Below, in pieces: positions 36,357-47,248 of a stretch of DNA of 64,000 nucleotides (within the stretch, counting starts at the first letter, position 1; every line of letters begins with the position of its first letter). Below the pieces are notes generated by a model. The model saw nothing but the letters and a program-made list of their open reading frames with translations. It made no database searches and was not told where the DNA came from. The position numbers and the translations under genes were made by a program. Source of the stretch: Aliivibrio finisterrensis. Its GTDB lineage: Bacteria; Pseudomonadota; Gammaproteobacteria; Enterobacterales; Vibrionaceae. The stretch is taken from assembly GCF_008933155.1 (NCBI RefSeq), contig NZ_WBVP01000012.1, forward strand, positions 1-64,000, written 5' to 3'.

Positions 36357-36760
36357 AGTAAAGCTCCGTACCGAAATAGTATGTTGTCGGTTTATTTAAT
36401 CTGAAGCGATAGTAGATAACGAATATTTCAGAAATATTACAGTGAAAGAGAAAACTGTAATAAATGCTTCATAATTCATTTAAGCTCTATTTTTATCATC
36501 TTTAGTGCCTTTAAGTTATTGAGTTATAGGTGTTTTTGTTCTTTATTAAAAAATGGAATATAAAATTTTTTTTCAAACTTTTTTGTTCTATGTTTCGCTT
36601 GTATGACATTTTTAAGAATCTGGTTGCGGAAAAAGCGAATGGTTTTGATAAAATAAATAGTTTTTACGAAGTGTTTGCTTTAACTGTAATAAATGGCGTA
36701 TCGTTCATATTATTATGATGCGATGACTTATTCGGTTCGCAAAAAGAGATAAGGTGCAAT
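36357..36760. promoter_or_regulatory. nptA-nhaR divergent intergenic region
   Basis: About 400 bp, very AT-rich, containing the promoters of both genes. Features near the nptA side are the Pho-box-like site, the palindrome AATATTT-CAG-AAATATT (36422-36438) and the dyad ATTACAGT-N10-ACTGTAAT (36436-36461). I see no gene or repeat in 36470-36760. Confidence 0.5.
36425..36442 (-). promoter_or_regulatory. Pho-box-like site upstream of nptA
   Basis: On the nptA strand this reads CTGTAAT-ATTT-CTGAAAT, close to the PhoB consensus of two CTGTCAT-type repeats around a 4-bp A/T spacer. It lies 69 bp before the nptA ATG. A second, poorer CTGTAAT-AAAT-GCTTCAT reads on the other strand at 36455-36472. 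PhoB control of a phosphate transporter would make sense. Confidence 0.5.
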
Positions 36761-37663
36761 ATGTCCCACTTAAATTACAACCATGTTTATTACTTTTGGA
36801 TGGTATGTAAGCAAGGTTCAGTAACTAAAGCAGCAGAAGCTCTGTTTTTAACCCCTCAAACGGTCACTGGTCAAATTAAAATATTAGAAGAGCGTTTAGA
36901 CGGTAAATTAACTAAACGTAACGGTAGGAATGTAGAGCCTACAGAGCTAGGGCAACTGGTCTATAAATATGCAGATCGTATGTTTGGTTTAAGTTATGAG
37001 ATGCTTGATATCGTTAATTACAGCCAGCAGTCGAATGTATTGTTTGATGTGGGTGTTGCTGATGCGCTTTCTAAACGTTTAGTAAGTAAAGTTTTATCAA
37101 CAACAGTGCCAGAAGATGCGTCTATTCATCTACGCTGTTTTGAATCCACTCATGAATTATTACTCGAGCAGTTATCTCAACATAAATTAGACATGATTTT
37201 GTCTGATTGTCCGGTTGATTCAAGTCAGAACTCTGGGCTTTTCAGTAAAAAGTTAGGTGAGTGTAGTATGAGTTTCTTTTGTTCTAAAGAGAGCGAATCA
37301 ATCAACTTCCCTGAAGTCTTAGAAAAGAAGAAACTGCTTATTCCTGGTGGCAGAACCTCAATGGGAAGAAAGGTAATCCAGTGGTGTGATCAACAAGGTA
37401 TTACCCCAAATATTTTAGGGGAGTTTGATGATGTCGCCTTAATGAAAGCATTTGCTCGTGAAAGCAATGCTGTTTTTCTCGCGCCAACCGTTTATATGAA
37501 TGAGGCAGACTCTGATCTAACTTTACATAGAATTGCTGATGTAAATGATTTAAAAGAAGAGTATTACGTTATTTTTGCTGAACGAATGATCCAGCATCCA
37601 GCAGTAAAAAGCATTTGCTCTGCTGATTTCTCACATTTATTTGATTTTAATTTGCAATCATAA
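36761..37663 (+). CDS. nhaR: LysR-type regulator NhaR
   Basis: Transcriptional activator of Na+/H+ antiporter genes in response to sodium. The 300-residue protein starts [19 protein letters not shown], with the winged HTH at residues about 5-62 ([20 protein letters not shown]) and a periplasmic-binding-protein-like effector domain after it. The start follows GATAAGGTG. There is no nhaA alongside, unlike E. coli. In vibrios the gene often stands near rpsT and murJ. hlyU follows 47 bp downstream. Confidence 0.92.
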   Translation: MSHLNYNHVYYFWMVCKQGSVTKAAEALFLTPQTVTGQIKILEERLDGKLTKRNGRNVEPTELGQLVYKYADRMFGLSYEMLDIVNYSQQSNVLFDVGVADALSKRLVSKVLSTTVPEDASIHLRCFESTHELLLEQLSQHKLDMILSDCPVDSSQNSGLFSKKLGECSMSFFCSKESESINFPEVLEKKKLLIPGGRTSMGRKVIQWCDQQGITPNILGEFDDVALMKAFARESNAVFLAPTVYMNEADSDLTLHRIADVNDLKEEYYVIFAERMIQHPAVKSICSADFSHLFDFNLQS

Positions 37664-37710
37664 AGACGAATACGCTAAATTAGCTTTAACTAAATTAGAT
37701 GGTAGTATTT

Positions 37711-38010
37711 ATGAATTTACAGATGATGGCAGAGAATGGGCCAAAAGCCGTTACATTACTTAAAGCAATGGCAAATGAACGTCGTTTGTTTATTTTGTGT
37801 TTGCTGCTTGATGGGGAGCTATCGGTAGGACAAATTGCAGAACAGCTAGAGTTGAGCCAATCAGCATTGTCTCAGCATTTAGGTTGGTTACGTAAGGATG
37901 AGTTGGTATCAACAAGAAAAGAGTCTCAAACCGTGTACTACTCATTAAGTAGCCATGAGGTTAAGTCTGTCATTCAATTATTGCATGATCTGTATTGTCC
38001 AAAGAATTAA
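37711..38010 (+). CDS. hlyU: ArsR/SmtB-family regulator HlyU
   Basis: A 99-residue winged-helix regulator that in V. cholerae and V. vulnificus activates haemolysin and RTX toxin genes, by relieving H-NS. The sequence follows HlyU throughout: LLKAMANERRLFILCLL, ELSVGQIAEQLELSQSALSQHLGWLRK and HDLYCPKN. The two cysteines of the HlyU redox switch (in LFILC and LYC) are kept, and no ArsR metal site (ELCVCD) is present. The frame is open four codons further up (37699, MVVF). I chose 37711 because HlyU proteins begin MNL. The targets in this species are not visible here. Confidence 0.88.
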   Translation: MNLQMMAENGPKAVTLLKAMANERRLFILCLLLDGELSVGQIAEQLELSQSALSQHLGWLRKDELVSTRKESQTVYYSLSSHEVKSVIQLLHDLYCPKN

Positions 38011-38050
38011 TACGAGGCGATCACTTTTCTGCATAATATAGATAAGGTGC

Positions 38051-38102
38051 TTATACCAATCTACGCAATTATCTGAACAACTACTTATCCAGAATGGTAT
38101 TA
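38051..38102 (+). repeat. Internally deleted copy of the MITE-like repeat
   Basis: A 52-bp unit in which the left end TTATACCAATCTAC is joined directly to the right end GCAATTATCTGAACAAC... and AATGGTATTAT. The joint is at CTAC, which occurs in both places in the full copy, so a deletion between the two short direct repeats explains it. It abuts the following full copy, sharing TTAT. Confidence 0.85.
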
Positions 38103-38265
38103 TACCAATCTACATAAGTATTTGATCATTCTTGCTTGTTAAAATCGATTATATCTGCGTTATAAATTTTGTAATTAGATCCACTAGTTACTGTAATTTA
38201 TGCCTTGCTATAATCGATTTTTCCTACGCAATTATCTGAACAACTACTTATCCAGAATGGTATTA
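38099..38265 (+). repeat. MITE-like interspersed repeat, full copy
   Basis: Nearly identical to 8908-9074 over its whole length (one visible difference, TGCCTTGCTATAATCG against TGCCTTGCTCTAATCG). Same orientation. Together with the deleted copy it fills most of the 366-bp gap between hlyU and rpsT, which contains nothing else except the rpsT terminator. Confidence 0.9.
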
Positions 38266-38320
38266 AACATTGGTAGGGTAGAGAATCGTATCTTTTTTTT
38301 ATTTACCAAATAGCAGGCAT

Positions 38321-38348
38321 AAAAAAACCGACCTAGGTCGGTTTTTTC
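38321..38348. terminator. Terminator after rpsT
   Basis: The palindrome AAAAAACCGACCTAGGTCGG followed by TTTTTT is flanked by A and T runs on the two strands, so it may work in both directions: for rpsT on the minus strand and for transcripts from hlyU. Confidence 0.88.
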
Positions 38349-38376
38349 TTATTTCTAACTGAGAATCAAATTTCTA

Positions 38377-38637
38377 TTAAAGAGCTTTGATTGCTGCAGT
38401 GAAACGCGCTTTATGACGTGCAGCTTTATTCTTATGAATAAGGCCTTTAGTCGCCATGCGGTCTAGAAGTGGAGTTGCAGTTGCTAGTGCAGCAGTTGCA
38501 GCTTCTTTATCGCCAGCTTCGATAGCTGCGATAGTTTTTTTCATGTAAGTGCGCATCATTGAACGACGGCTAGCGTTGTGCTGGCGACGTCTTTCAGCTT
38601 GAGTTGCGCGCTTCTTAGCAGATTTACTATTTGCCAA
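38377..38637 (-). CDS. rpsT: 30S ribosomal protein S20
   Basis: Primary 16S rRNA-binding protein of 86 residues, beginning [21 protein letters not shown] (initiator Met from TTG) and ending with the family pattern [14 protein letters not shown]. coli rpsT also starts with UUG and is autoregulated through it. GGGAG lies eight bases before the TTG. An ATG five codons further up exists but is not used in homologues. It is divergent from murJ, the same neighbour as in vibrios. Confidence 0.96.
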   Translation of the reverse strand: MANSKSAKKRATQAERRRQHNASRRSMMRTYMKKTIAAIEAGDKEAATAALATATPLLDRMATKGLIHKNKAARHKARFTAAIKAL

Positions 38638-38858
38638 GGGTCTAACTCCCAAAAACGTAGTTCGGTGACAATTTAAGGTCGGGAAATATGCATTCTTTGA
38701 ACTTAAATGTCAACTGATTTGTGTAAAAACCAAGCTGAATCAAACAAAAGTTTGATGAGAATGGCAAAACACGGTTAAGATGGCGTGCATTCTAACAGCA
38801 TTTTTTCCAGTTAGTAAGCTCTTTATGGTAATCATCGCCATCTTTATGAGGTTTTTTT

Positions 38859-40418
38859 GTGAGTAAACGACTTTTACGTTCTGGCTTAATCGTCAGTATC
38901 ATGACTTTAGTGTCTCGAGTACTCGGTTTAGTCCGTGATGTAGTAGTAGCAAATTTAATGGGAGCGGGCGCAGCAGCAGACGTTTTCTTCTTTGCGAATA
39001 AAATTCCTAACTTTTTACGTCGCCTATTTGCTGAGGGGGCTTTTTCACAAGCCTTTGTTCCCGTATTAACGGAATATCATGCCAGTGGGGATGATAATAA
39101 AACCCGTGAATTAATAGCAAAAGCATCGGGTACCCTTGGTGTTCTCGTTACCATTGTCACTTTTTTCGGGATTTTAGGTTCAGGAGCGGTCACTGCTCTG
39201 TTCGGCGCCGGGTGGTTTATGGATTGGCTTAATGATGGCCCGAATGCGCCTAAATTTGAACTTGCCAGTTTTCTTTTAAAGATTACCTTTCCTTATCTGT
39301 GGTTTATTACTTTCGTTGCACTCTCTGGCGCGATTCTAAATACCCTCGGTAAATTCGCAGTTTCTTCATTTACTCCCGTCTTTTTAAATATTGCTATTAT
39401 TGCTTGTGCTTATTTTATTTCACCAAGTTTAGAACAACCAGAGATCGGCTTAGCGATTGGTGTATTTCTGGGCGGCTTGATTCAATTTTTATTCCAGCTT
39501 CCATTTCTTTATAAAGCGAAAATGTTGGTACGCCCACAATGGGGTTGGAATGATCCCGGTGTAACTAAAATCAGAACCTTAATGATCCCTGCATTATTTG
39601 GCGTATCAGTCAGTCAAATTAACTTGTTACTTGATACCTTTATTGCAAGTTTTCTAGCAACAGGTTCAATCAGTTGGTTGTATTATTCTGATCGCTTGTT
39701 AGAGTTTCCATTAGGGTTGTTTGGCATTGCAATAGCAACGGTAATATTACCTGCACTATCGAGAAAGCATGTAGATGCTGAAGGTGATGGTTTTTCACAG
39801 ACCATGGATTGGGGGGTTAGAATGGTGATTTTACTTGGGATCCCTGCGATGTTAGGTTTAATGGTATTGGCAAAACCTATGTTAATGGTATTGTTTATGC
39901 GTGGTGAGTTTTCTCCTAATGACGTACATAATGCTTCATTATCTCTCCTTGCTTATTCATCTGGCTTATTAAATTTCATGCTAATTAAGGTATTGGCTCC
40001 TGGCTATTATGCTCGCCAAGATACTAAAACGCCGGTGCGCTACGGTATCATTGCGATGATAACCAATATGTTTTTTAATGCTATTTTTGCTTATTTCTAT
40101 GGTTATGTTGGATTAGCGATGGCAACAGCATTGTCTGCTTTGGTTAACATGGCATTACTTTATCGTGGTTTGCATTTGGCAAATGTATATAAGCTATCTA
40201 AAGAGACTATTATTTATATTATAAAATTAGTGGCCTCTGGTGGCATTATGGTTGGCGTTTTATTGTGGTTTATGCCTGCCATGAATGTATGGCTAGAATG
40301 GGAATTACCAAAACGAATGTTCATGCTGCTAGGCTTTATTGTACTAGGAGCTGCGAGTTACTTAATCCCTGCGCTGATATTAGGATTGCGTCTGCGTCAT
40401 TTACGAGTTAATACATAA
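38859..40418 (+). CDS. murJ: Lipid II flippase MurJ
   Basis: Inner-membrane flippase of the MOP superfamily that moves lipid II to the periplasmic side for peptidoglycan synthesis. The 519-residue protein has about 14 hydrophobic segments. The start MSKRLLRSGLIVSIMTLVSRVLGLVRDV and the RRLFAEGAFSQAFVPV loop are characteristic (arginines needed for substrate). The start is GTG at 38859 behind GAGG. It is upstream of ribF as in many gammaproteobacteria. Confidence 0.95.
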   Translation: MSKRLLRSGLIVSIMTLVSRVLGLVRDVVVANLMGAGAAADVFFFANKIPNFLRRLFAEGAFSQAFVPVLTEYHASGDDNKTRELIAKASGTLGVLVTIVTFFGILGSGAVTALFGAGWFMDWLNDGPNAPKFELASFLLKITFPYLWFITFVALSGAILNTLGKFAVSSFTPVFLNIAIIACAYFISPSLEQPEIGLAIGVFLGGLIQFLFQLPFLYKAKMLVRPQWGWNDPGVTKIRTLMIPALFGVSVSQINLLLDTFIASFLATGSISWLYYSDRLLEFPLGLFGIAIATVILPALSRKHVDAEGDGFSQTMDWGVRMVILLGIPAMLGLMVLAKPMLMVLFMRGEFSPNDVHNASLSLLAYSSGLLNFMLIKVLAPGYYARQDTKTPVRYGIIAMITNMFFNAIFAYFYGYVGLAMATALSALVNMALLYRGLHLANVYKLSKETIIYIIKLVASGGIMVGVLLWFMPAMNVWLEWELPKRMFMLLGFIVLGAASYLIPALILGLRLRHLRVNT

Positions 40419-40508
40419 TATTGTTATTCACTGAGTTGAGTGGTTTGGCTAGTAAGATTAGTATATAATCCGTCAGTTTTTTTAATCAAATAACTTAATA
40501 TTGAGATA

Positions 40509-41441
40509 ATGGAATTAATCCGAGGTATTCACAATATTACGCCAGACCATAAAGGCTGCGTAATGACGATAGGTAATTTTGATGGTGTTCATTTAGGACA
40601 TCAGCAAGTATTACAACAAGTTAAGTCTAAAGCCAAAGCGCTTGGCTTACCGTCTGTTGTCATGACTTTTGAACCTCAACCCATGGAGTTTTTTGCAAAA
40701 GAAAAAGCCCCAGCGCGATTAACCCGTTTACGAGATAAGTTTGTTCAGCTTAAAAAACTAGAAATAGAACGTTTATTGTGTATTAATTTTAATCAGAAAT
40801 TTGCAGAACAAACCGCTGATGAGTTTGTCGAAGACTTGTTGGTTAGATCATTGGGTGTTAAGTTTCTGGTTGTTGGTGATGATTTTTGCTTTGGTAAACA
40901 TCGCAAAGGAAATTTCGCCATGCTGCAAGAGGCCGGGAAAAAGTACGGTTTTGAAGTGGTAAATACACAAAGTTTTCGCTTAGAAAAACAAAGAGTAAGC
41001 AGTACGGCCATCCGCCATGCTCTCGCAAATGATAACTTAAGTGATGTCGCCACTATGTTAGGGCGAAATTACAGTATTACAGGCCGTGTCTCTCATGGTC
41101 GAAAGTTGGGGAGAACCATTGGTTTTCCTACAGCAAATATTCCATTAAAGCGTTGTGTTTCACCTGTGTCTGGCGTTTATGTTGTTCGAGCTAAAGACAA
41201 GAGTGGGAAACAATTAGGTGGTGTTGCTAATATTGGTAATCGCCCAACGGTGAATGGCGTTCGTCAGCAGCTAGAAGTACATTTTTTTGATTATCAAGCC
41301 AATTTATATGGCCAGCAATTGAATGTAGAATTACTTTGTAAGTTGCGTGATGAGCACAAATTTGAGTCATTTGACGCATTAAAACAACAAATAGAATTAG
41401 ATTCTCAGGCAGCACGGGTGTGGCTGTCTGAAAATAGATAA
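40509..41441 (+). CDS. ribF: Bifunctional riboflavin kinase/FAD synthetase
   Basis: Makes FMN from riboflavin and then FAD. The 310-residue protein has an N-terminal adenylyltransferase domain with TIGNFDGVHLGHQQVL (HxGH, about residues 19-34) and SSTAIRHAL, and a C-terminal kinase domain with GRTIGFPTANIPL and GVANIGNRPTVNG. The ATG at 40509 is behind TTGAGATA. It heads the run ribF-ileS-lspA-fkpB-ispH. Confidence 0.96.
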   Translation: MELIRGIHNITPDHKGCVMTIGNFDGVHLGHQQVLQQVKSKAKALGLPSVVMTFEPQPMEFFAKEKAPARLTRLRDKFVQLKKLEIERLLCINFNQKFAEQTADEFVEDLLVRSLGVKFLVVGDDFCFGKHRKGNFAMLQEAGKKYGFEVVNTQSFRLEKQRVSSTAIRHALANDNLSDVATMLGRNYSITGRVSHGRKLGRTIGFPTANIPLKRCVSPVSGVYVVRAKDKSGKQLGGVANIGNRPTVNGVRQQLEVHFFDYQANLYGQQLNVELLCKLRDEHKFESFDALKQQIELDSQAARVWLSENR

Positions 41442-41477
41442 CATTTCATTTCGCCCAAGTAACGGAATTAAGAATCA

Positions 41478-44336
41478 ATGAGTGACTATAAAGATACCTT
41501 GAACCTGCCTGAAACAGGATTCCCAATGCGTGGTAACTTGGCTAATCGTGAGCCAGAAATGCTTAAGCGTTGGTACGATGAAGATCTTTACGGTGAAATC
41601 CGTAAAGCGAAAAAAGGTAAGAAATCGTTCGTATTACACGACGGTCCTCCTTATGCAAATGGTGACATTCATATTGGTCACGCACTAAACAAGATTCTTA
41701 AAGACATTATTATTAAGTCGAAAACACTTTCAGGTTTCGATGCACCATACATTCCAGGTTGGGACTGCCACGGCCTACCTATTGAATTAATGGTCGAAAA
41801 GAAAAAAGGTAAGCCAGGTCAAAAGATCTCTGCAGCAGAGTTCCGTGAAGAATGTCGTAAATATGCGGCAGGCCAAGTTGAAGGTCAAAAAGAGAGCTTC
41901 AAACGTTTAGGCATCATGGGCGAGTGGGATAAACCTTACCGCACTATGGATTTTGGTACAGAAGCAAATATCATCCGTTCATTGGGTAAAATTGCTGACC
42001 AAGGTCACCTACTTAAAGGTTTTAAACCTGTTCACTGGTGTACTGATTGTGGTTCAGCACTTGCTGAAGCAGAAGTTGAATACCAAGATAAAGTCTCTCC
42101 ATCTATTGATGTGCGTTTTATTGCAGCAGATGAAGCGGCAACATTAGCAAAATTCAGCACGCCTGAAGGTCATCAAGGCGAAGGTGAAGTATCCGTTGTT
42201 ATTTGGACAACAACACCTTGGACTCTTCCTGCTAACCGTGCAGTAGCATTGAATGCTGATCTTGAGTATGTATTAGTTCAAGTTGAAGCCCATGGTGAGC
42301 AAAAAGCACAACGTCTAATTCTTGCATCTGAACTAGCTAAATCGGTAATGGATCGTGCGGGTATCGAGCATTTCCATAACTTAGGTTTTGCAAAAGGGTC
42401 TGATTTAGAGCTTCTTCAATTCAATCACCCATTCTATGGCTTTACGGTTCCAGCTATTTTAGGCGAGCACGTAACGACAGATTCAGGTACAGGTATCGTT
42501 CATACCGCTCCTGGTCACGGCCAAGAAGATTTCGTGGTTGGTAAGAAATACGATTTAGAAATTGCAAACCCAGTAGGATCAAATGGTGTATACCTTCCTG
42601 ATACTGAGTTATTTGCAGGTCAACACGTATTCAAAGCGAACGATTCAGTTCTTGAAGTACTAAAAGAAAAAGGTGCATTACTGCATCATCATGCGTACGA
42701 GCACAGCTACCCACATTGCTGGAGACACAAAACGCCAATCATCTTCCGTGCAACACCGCAATGGTTCATCTCAATGGATCAAGCAGGTCTTCGTGCAAAA
42801 GCGTTAGAAGAAGTGAAGAGCGTTGAGTGGATGCCAGAATGGGGTCAAAACCGTATCGAAGGTATGATCGAAGGTCGTCCTGAGTGGTGTATTTCTCGTC
42901 AACGTACTTGGGGTGTGCCAATTGCTTTATTCGTTCATAAAGAAACATCTGAATTACACCCTAATTCACTAGAGCTAATTGAAAAAGTAGCTAAACTAGT
43001 TGAAGAAAAAGGCATTCAAGCATGGTGGGATGTAGATGCCGCTGAGCTAATGGGTGAAGACGATGCCGCTAAATACGAAAAAGTATTAGATACTTTAGAT
43101 GTATGGTTTGACTCTGGTGTTACTCACTTCTCTGTAGTTGATTCTCGTGAAGAGTATGACTTCCCACAAGAAGAGAGAACACACAGCGCAGATCTTTATC
43201 TAGAAGGTTCAGATCAACACCGTGGTTGGTTCCAATCATCACTGATCTCTTCTGTTGCAATGAAAGGCAAAGCACCTTACCGCCAAGTACTAACGCACGG
43301 TTTCGTGGTAGATGGTAACGGCCGTAAGATGTCTAAATCTATCGGTAACGTTGTTGCTCCTAAAGACGTAACAAACAAACTAGGCGCAGATATTCTTCGT
43401 CTATGGGTTGCTTCTACTGATTACACTAATGAAGTTGCGGTTTCTGATGAAATTCTAAAACGTTCAGCTGACGCATATCGTCGTATTCGTAATACAGCTC
43501 GTTTCTTCTTAGCGAACCTAAGCGGCTTTAATCCAGAAACAGATATCGTTCCTGCTGAAGAAATGGTTGCTCTGGATCGTTGGGCTGTAGGTCGTGCATT
43601 TGCTGCACAGCAAGAAATCATCAAATCTTACGATGAATACAACCTGCATGAAGTAACTCAGCGTTTGATGCACTTCTGTTCAATCGAAATGGGTTCTTTC
43701 TACCTAGACGTAATTAAAGATCGCCAATACACAGCTAAGAAGAGCGGTCACGCTCAACGTAGTTGTCAAACGGCACTTTACTACATTGTAGAAGCACTAG
43801 TTCGTTGGATGGCACCAATCATGTCATTCACAGCAGATGAAATCTGGAATGAAATGCCAGGTGAGCGTGAGAAATTTGTATTCACCGGTGAGTGGTACCA
43901 AGGTCTATTTGATCTTGCTGAAGGTGAAGAGTTCAACAATGAATTCTGGACTGACATTCAAGCCGTTCGTGCTTCTGTAAATAAATTGCTTGAAGCCGCT
44001 CGTGGTGAGAAAGTTATCGGTGGTGCACTTCAAGCTGAAGTAACACTATACGCTGATGATAAATTGATTTCTAAAATCAATAAATTAGAAGATGAACTGC
44101 GTTTTGTTCTTCTAACATCAAGCGCAACGGTTAAATCACTTAGCGAAAAAACAGAATCAGCAAAAGCGACAGAGCTTGACGGTCTGTTTGTAGATGTTGC
44201 AGCATCCGAAGCTGCGAAGTGTGAGCGTTGTTGGCACCATGTTGCAGATGTAGGTACAATCGAAGGTCACGAAGAAGTATGTGGTCGTTGTGTATCTAAC
44301 ATTGACGGCGAAGGCGAAGAGCGTAAATTTGCATAA
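41478..44336 (+). CDS. ileS: Isoleucyl-tRNA synthetase
   Basis: Class I synthetase of 952 residues. It has HIGH as [16 protein letters not shown] (about residues 57-72), an editing domain with [17 protein letters not shown] as [12 protein letters not shown] (about residues 614-625), an anticodon-binding domain, and a C-terminal zinc finger CERCWHH...CGRCVSN. It overlaps lspA by one base (TAATG). This is the bacterial type, sensitive to mupirocin as a rule. Confidence 0.97.
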   Translation: MSDYKDTLNLPETGFPMRGNLANREPEMLKRWYDEDLYGEIRKAKKGKKSFVLHDGPPYANGDIHIGHALNKILKDIIIKSKTLSGFDAPYIPGWDCHGLPIELMVEKKKGKPGQKISAAEFREECRKYAAGQVEGQKESFKRLGIMGEWDKPYRTMDFGTEANIIRSLGKIADQGHLLKGFKPVHWCTDCGSALAEAEVEYQDKVSPSIDVRFIAADEAATLAKFSTPEGHQGEGEVSVVIWTTTPWTLPANRAVALNADLEYVLVQVEAHGEQKAQRLILASELAKSVMDRAGIEHFHNLGFAKGSDLELLQFNHPFYGFTVPAILGEHVTTDSGTGIVHTAPGHGQEDFVVGKKYDLEIANPVGSNGVYLPDTELFAGQHVFKANDSVLEVLKEKGALLHHHAYEHSYPHCWRHKTPIIFRATPQWFISMDQAGLRAKALEEVKSVEWMPEWGQNRIEGMIEGRPEWCISRQRTWGVPIALFVHKETSELHPNSLELIEKVAKLVEEKGIQAWWDVDAAELMGEDDAAKYEKVLDTLDVWFDSGVTHFSVVDSREEYDFPQEERTHSADLYLEGSDQHRGWFQSSLISSVAMKGKAPYRQVLTHGFVVDGNGRKMSKSIGNVVAPKDVTNKLGADILRLWVASTDYTNEVAVSDEILKRSADAYRRIRNTARFFLANLSGFNPETDIVPAEEMVALDRWAVGRAFAAQQEIIKSYDEYNLHEVTQRLMHFCSIEMGSFYLDVIKDRQYTAKKSGHAQRSCQTALYYIVEALVRWMAPIMSFTADEIWNEMPGEREKFVFTGEWYQGLFDLAEGEEFNNEFWTDIQAVRASVNKLLEAARGEKVIGGALQAEVTLYADDKLISKINKLEDELRFVLLTSSATVKSLSEKTESAKATELDGLFVDVAASEAAKCERCWHHVADVGTIEGHEEVCGRCVSNIDGEGEERKFA

Positions 44337-44851
44337 TGACTAGCGATAATAAGACATTACCGCTGCTTAAAGAATCAGGACTCCGCTGGCTATGGCTAGC
44401 GGGGATCATCTTTATGGCAGACATCAGCATCAAGTTATTTGTGATGAAGGAAATGGGTTACGGTTGGGCAAACCGCATTGAAGTGTTGCCTTTCTTTAAC
44501 TTCCTTTATGTTCATAACTACGGTGCAGCATTCAGTTTTTTAAATGACCAAGCTGGTTGGCAACGTTGGTTCTTTACTGGAATTGCGATTGCTGTGTGTA
44601 GCTTGTTATGCTATTGGATGCGTAAAGCGCCACAAACTGACAAACTAAATAATATTGCTTATGCACTGATTATTGGGGGTGCGATTGGTAATGTGTTTGA
44701 TCGTTTAGTTCATGGTTTTGTTGTTGATTACCTAGATTTTTTCTGGGGTAACTACCATTGGCCGGCATTTAACTTAGCAGATGCCGCCATTTGTATTGGA
44801 GCGGGACTGATCATCTTAGATGGTTTTCGCTCTGGTAAAAAAGAGCAATAA
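44336..44851 (+). CDS. lspA: Lipoprotein signal peptidase II
   Basis: Aspartic protease in the inner membrane that cuts the signal peptide from diacylglyceryl prolipoproteins, after Lgt. The 171-residue protein has four hydrophobic segments and both catalytic aspartates: [19 protein letters not shown] and [10 protein letters not shown]. It overlaps ileS and is followed by a hairpin. Confidence 0.96.
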   Translation: MTSDNKTLPLLKESGLRWLWLAGIIFMADISIKLFVMKEMGYGWANRIEVLPFFNFLYVHNYGAAFSFLNDQAGWQRWFFTGIAIAVCSLLCYWMRKAPQTDKLNNIAYALIIGGAIGNVFDRLVHGFVVDYLDFFWGNYHWPAFNLADAAICIGAGLIILDGFRSGKKEQ

Positions 44852-44872
44852 GGCTAATTAGATATAATAAAT

Positions 44873-44908
44873 TGAACGCTGCCCGAGAAGTCGAGTGGCG
44901 TTTTTTTT
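44873..44908 (+). terminator. Terminator between lspA and fkpB
   Basis: AACGCTGCCCGA pairs (with some mismatches and G-T pairs) with TCGAGTGGCGTT, followed by TTTTTT. It lies just before the fkpB ribosome-binding site AAGGA, so fkpB may depend on partial readthrough. Confidence 0.7.
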
Positions 44909-44923
44909 CAAGGAAAGATAATA

Positions 44924-45352
44924 ATGAAAATAGAAAATAACAGTGAAGTTACTCTACATTTCACCATAAAATTAAAAGATGGATCTGTAGCGGATAGTAC
45001 ACACAGCTCGGGTAAACCGGCTAAATTCACTATGGGGGATGGCAGCCTTAGTGATAATTTTGAAAAATGTTTATTAGGACTAGAGTCAGAACAATCAAAA
45101 AGTATTGAGCTTAATGCAGAAGATGCTTTTGGTCTTCCAAACCCTGATAATATCCACCATATGGATAGAAATCGTTTTGTGGGTGATGCGACAGCTGAAG
45201 TAGGAACTATTATGGCCTTTAGTGGTCCTGATGGTATGGATATTCCAGGTATTATTACCGAGATCGCAGGTGATTCGGTAACGGTTGATTTTAATCACCC
45301 ATTGGCAGGTCAAGATGTTATCTTTGACGTAGAAATTGTAGCGGTTGATTAA
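44924..45352 (+). CDS. fkpB: FKBP-type peptidyl-prolyl isomerase (SlpA type)
   Basis: A 142-residue cytoplasmic prolyl isomerase and chaperone. The FKBP part surrounds an inserted IF (insert-in-flap) domain: VTLHFTIKLKDGSVADSTHSSGKP, then GLESEQSKSIEL, EDAFGLPNPDNIHHMDRNRF in the insert, and FNHPLAGQDVIFDVEI at the end. The order lspA-fkpB-ispH is conserved. Confidence 0.94.
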   Translation: MKIENNSEVTLHFTIKLKDGSVADSTHSSGKPAKFTMGDGSLSDNFEKCLLGLESEQSKSIELNAEDAFGLPNPDNIHHMDRNRFVGDATAEVGTIMAFSGPDGMDIPGIITEIAGDSVTVDFNHPLAGQDVIFDVEIVAVD

Positions 45353-45376
45353 TTCAACAAGATATAGAGATAAAAA

Positions 45377-46321
45377 ATGAAAATAGTATTAGCAAACCCT
45401 CGTGGATTTTGTGCCGGCGTTGATCGCGCCATTAGCATTGTTGAACGTGCACTTGAATTGTATGAAGCCCCAATTTATGTTCGTCATGAAGTGGTACATA
45501 ACCGTTTTGTTGTTGAGGGTTTAAAGCAGCGCGGTGCTATTTTTGTTGAAGAGTTAAGTGAAGTGCCAGACGACAATATCGTTATCTTTTCGGCTCATGG
45601 CGTTTCTCAGGCTGTACGCAAAGAAGCAAAAGAGCGCGCATTAACTGTATTTGATGCAACGTGCCCACTAGTAACAAAAGTACATATGGAAGTGGCTCGA
45701 GCAAGTAAGAAGAATATTGAAGTCGTGCTGATTGGCCACGCTGGTCACCCTGAAGTGGAAGGTACGATGGGGCAATATGCCAATGAAACAGGTGGCATGT
45801 ATTTGGTTGAAACCCCAAGTGATGTCATTAATCTTACGGTTAACAATCCAAGTAACTTGCACTATGTAAGCCAAACAACCTTGTCTGTGGATGAAACCGC
45901 TGATGTGATTGATGAATTACGTCGAGTATTTCCTGAGATCCAAGGCCCTCGTAAAGATGATATTTGTTACGCAACCCAAAACCGTCAGGATGCAGTACGT
46001 GACATGGCAAGTCAGGTTGACGTAATGATTGTCGTTGGTTCAAAAAACTCCTCAAATTCAAATCGTTTACGTGAATTATCAGAAAAACTAGGTACAGCAA
46101 GTTATTTAATTGATTGTCCTGAAGACTTAAAAGAAGAGTGGTTAACCAACCAAGCTAAAGTTGGTGTAACTGCTGGGGCTTCAGCGCCTGAAGAACTTGT
46201 TAACCAAATCATTGAACAAGTAAAAGCGTTTGGTGGTACGACGGTTGAAGAGCTAACCGGTCGTGAAGAAAATATGTTCTTTGAAGTGCCAAAAGAATTA
46301 CAAATTAAAACTGTGTCTTAA
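45377..46321 (+). CDS. ispH: 4-Hydroxy-3-methylbut-2-enyl diphosphate reductase
   Basis: Last enzyme of the MEP pathway, making IPP and DMAPP with a 4Fe-4S cluster. The 314-residue protein keeps the three cluster cysteines: Cys12 in [12 protein letters not shown], Cys96 in [12 protein letters not shown] and Cys197 in [11 protein letters not shown]. The catalytic Glu126 region ([14 protein letters not shown]) is also present. It starts 24 bp after fkpB. Confidence 0.97.
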   Translation: MKIVLANPRGFCAGVDRAISIVERALELYEAPIYVRHEVVHNRFVVEGLKQRGAIFVEELSEVPDDNIVIFSAHGVSQAVRKEAKERALTVFDATCPLVTKVHMEVARASKKNIEVVLIGHAGHPEVEGTMGQYANETGGMYLVETPSDVINLTVNNPSNLHYVSQTTLSVDETADVIDELRRVFPEIQGPRKDDICYATQNRQDAVRDMASQVDVMIVVGSKNSSNSNRLRELSEKLGTASYLIDCPEDLKEEWLTNQAKVGVTAGASAPEELVNQIIEQVKAFGGTTVEELTGREENMFFEVPKELQIKTVS

Positions 46322-46350
46322 TACTTCAGGTGCTGTGAATCAAAATTTGA

Positions 46351-47202
<852 letters not shown>

Positions 47203-47212
47203 CGGTTGTATT

Positions 47213-47248
47213 AAGCCCGAATTATTATTGATTTGGGCTTTTTTTTAA
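47213..47248 (+). terminator. Rho-independent terminator after dapB
   Basis: AAGCCCGAAT pairs with ATTTGGGCTT around a loop and is followed by a run of T. Confidence 0.9.

Noticed and set aside
36530-36718. A 62-codon open frame upstream of nhaR
   Set aside because: Low-complexity, Phe/Lys-rich translation of AT-rich DNA with no clear start signal; more likely promoter DNA.
38377-38652. The longer rpsT start at ATG 38652
   Set aside because: S20 starts at MANSKSAKK-like residues, here from TTG at 38637 with GGGAG at the right distance, as in E. coli.
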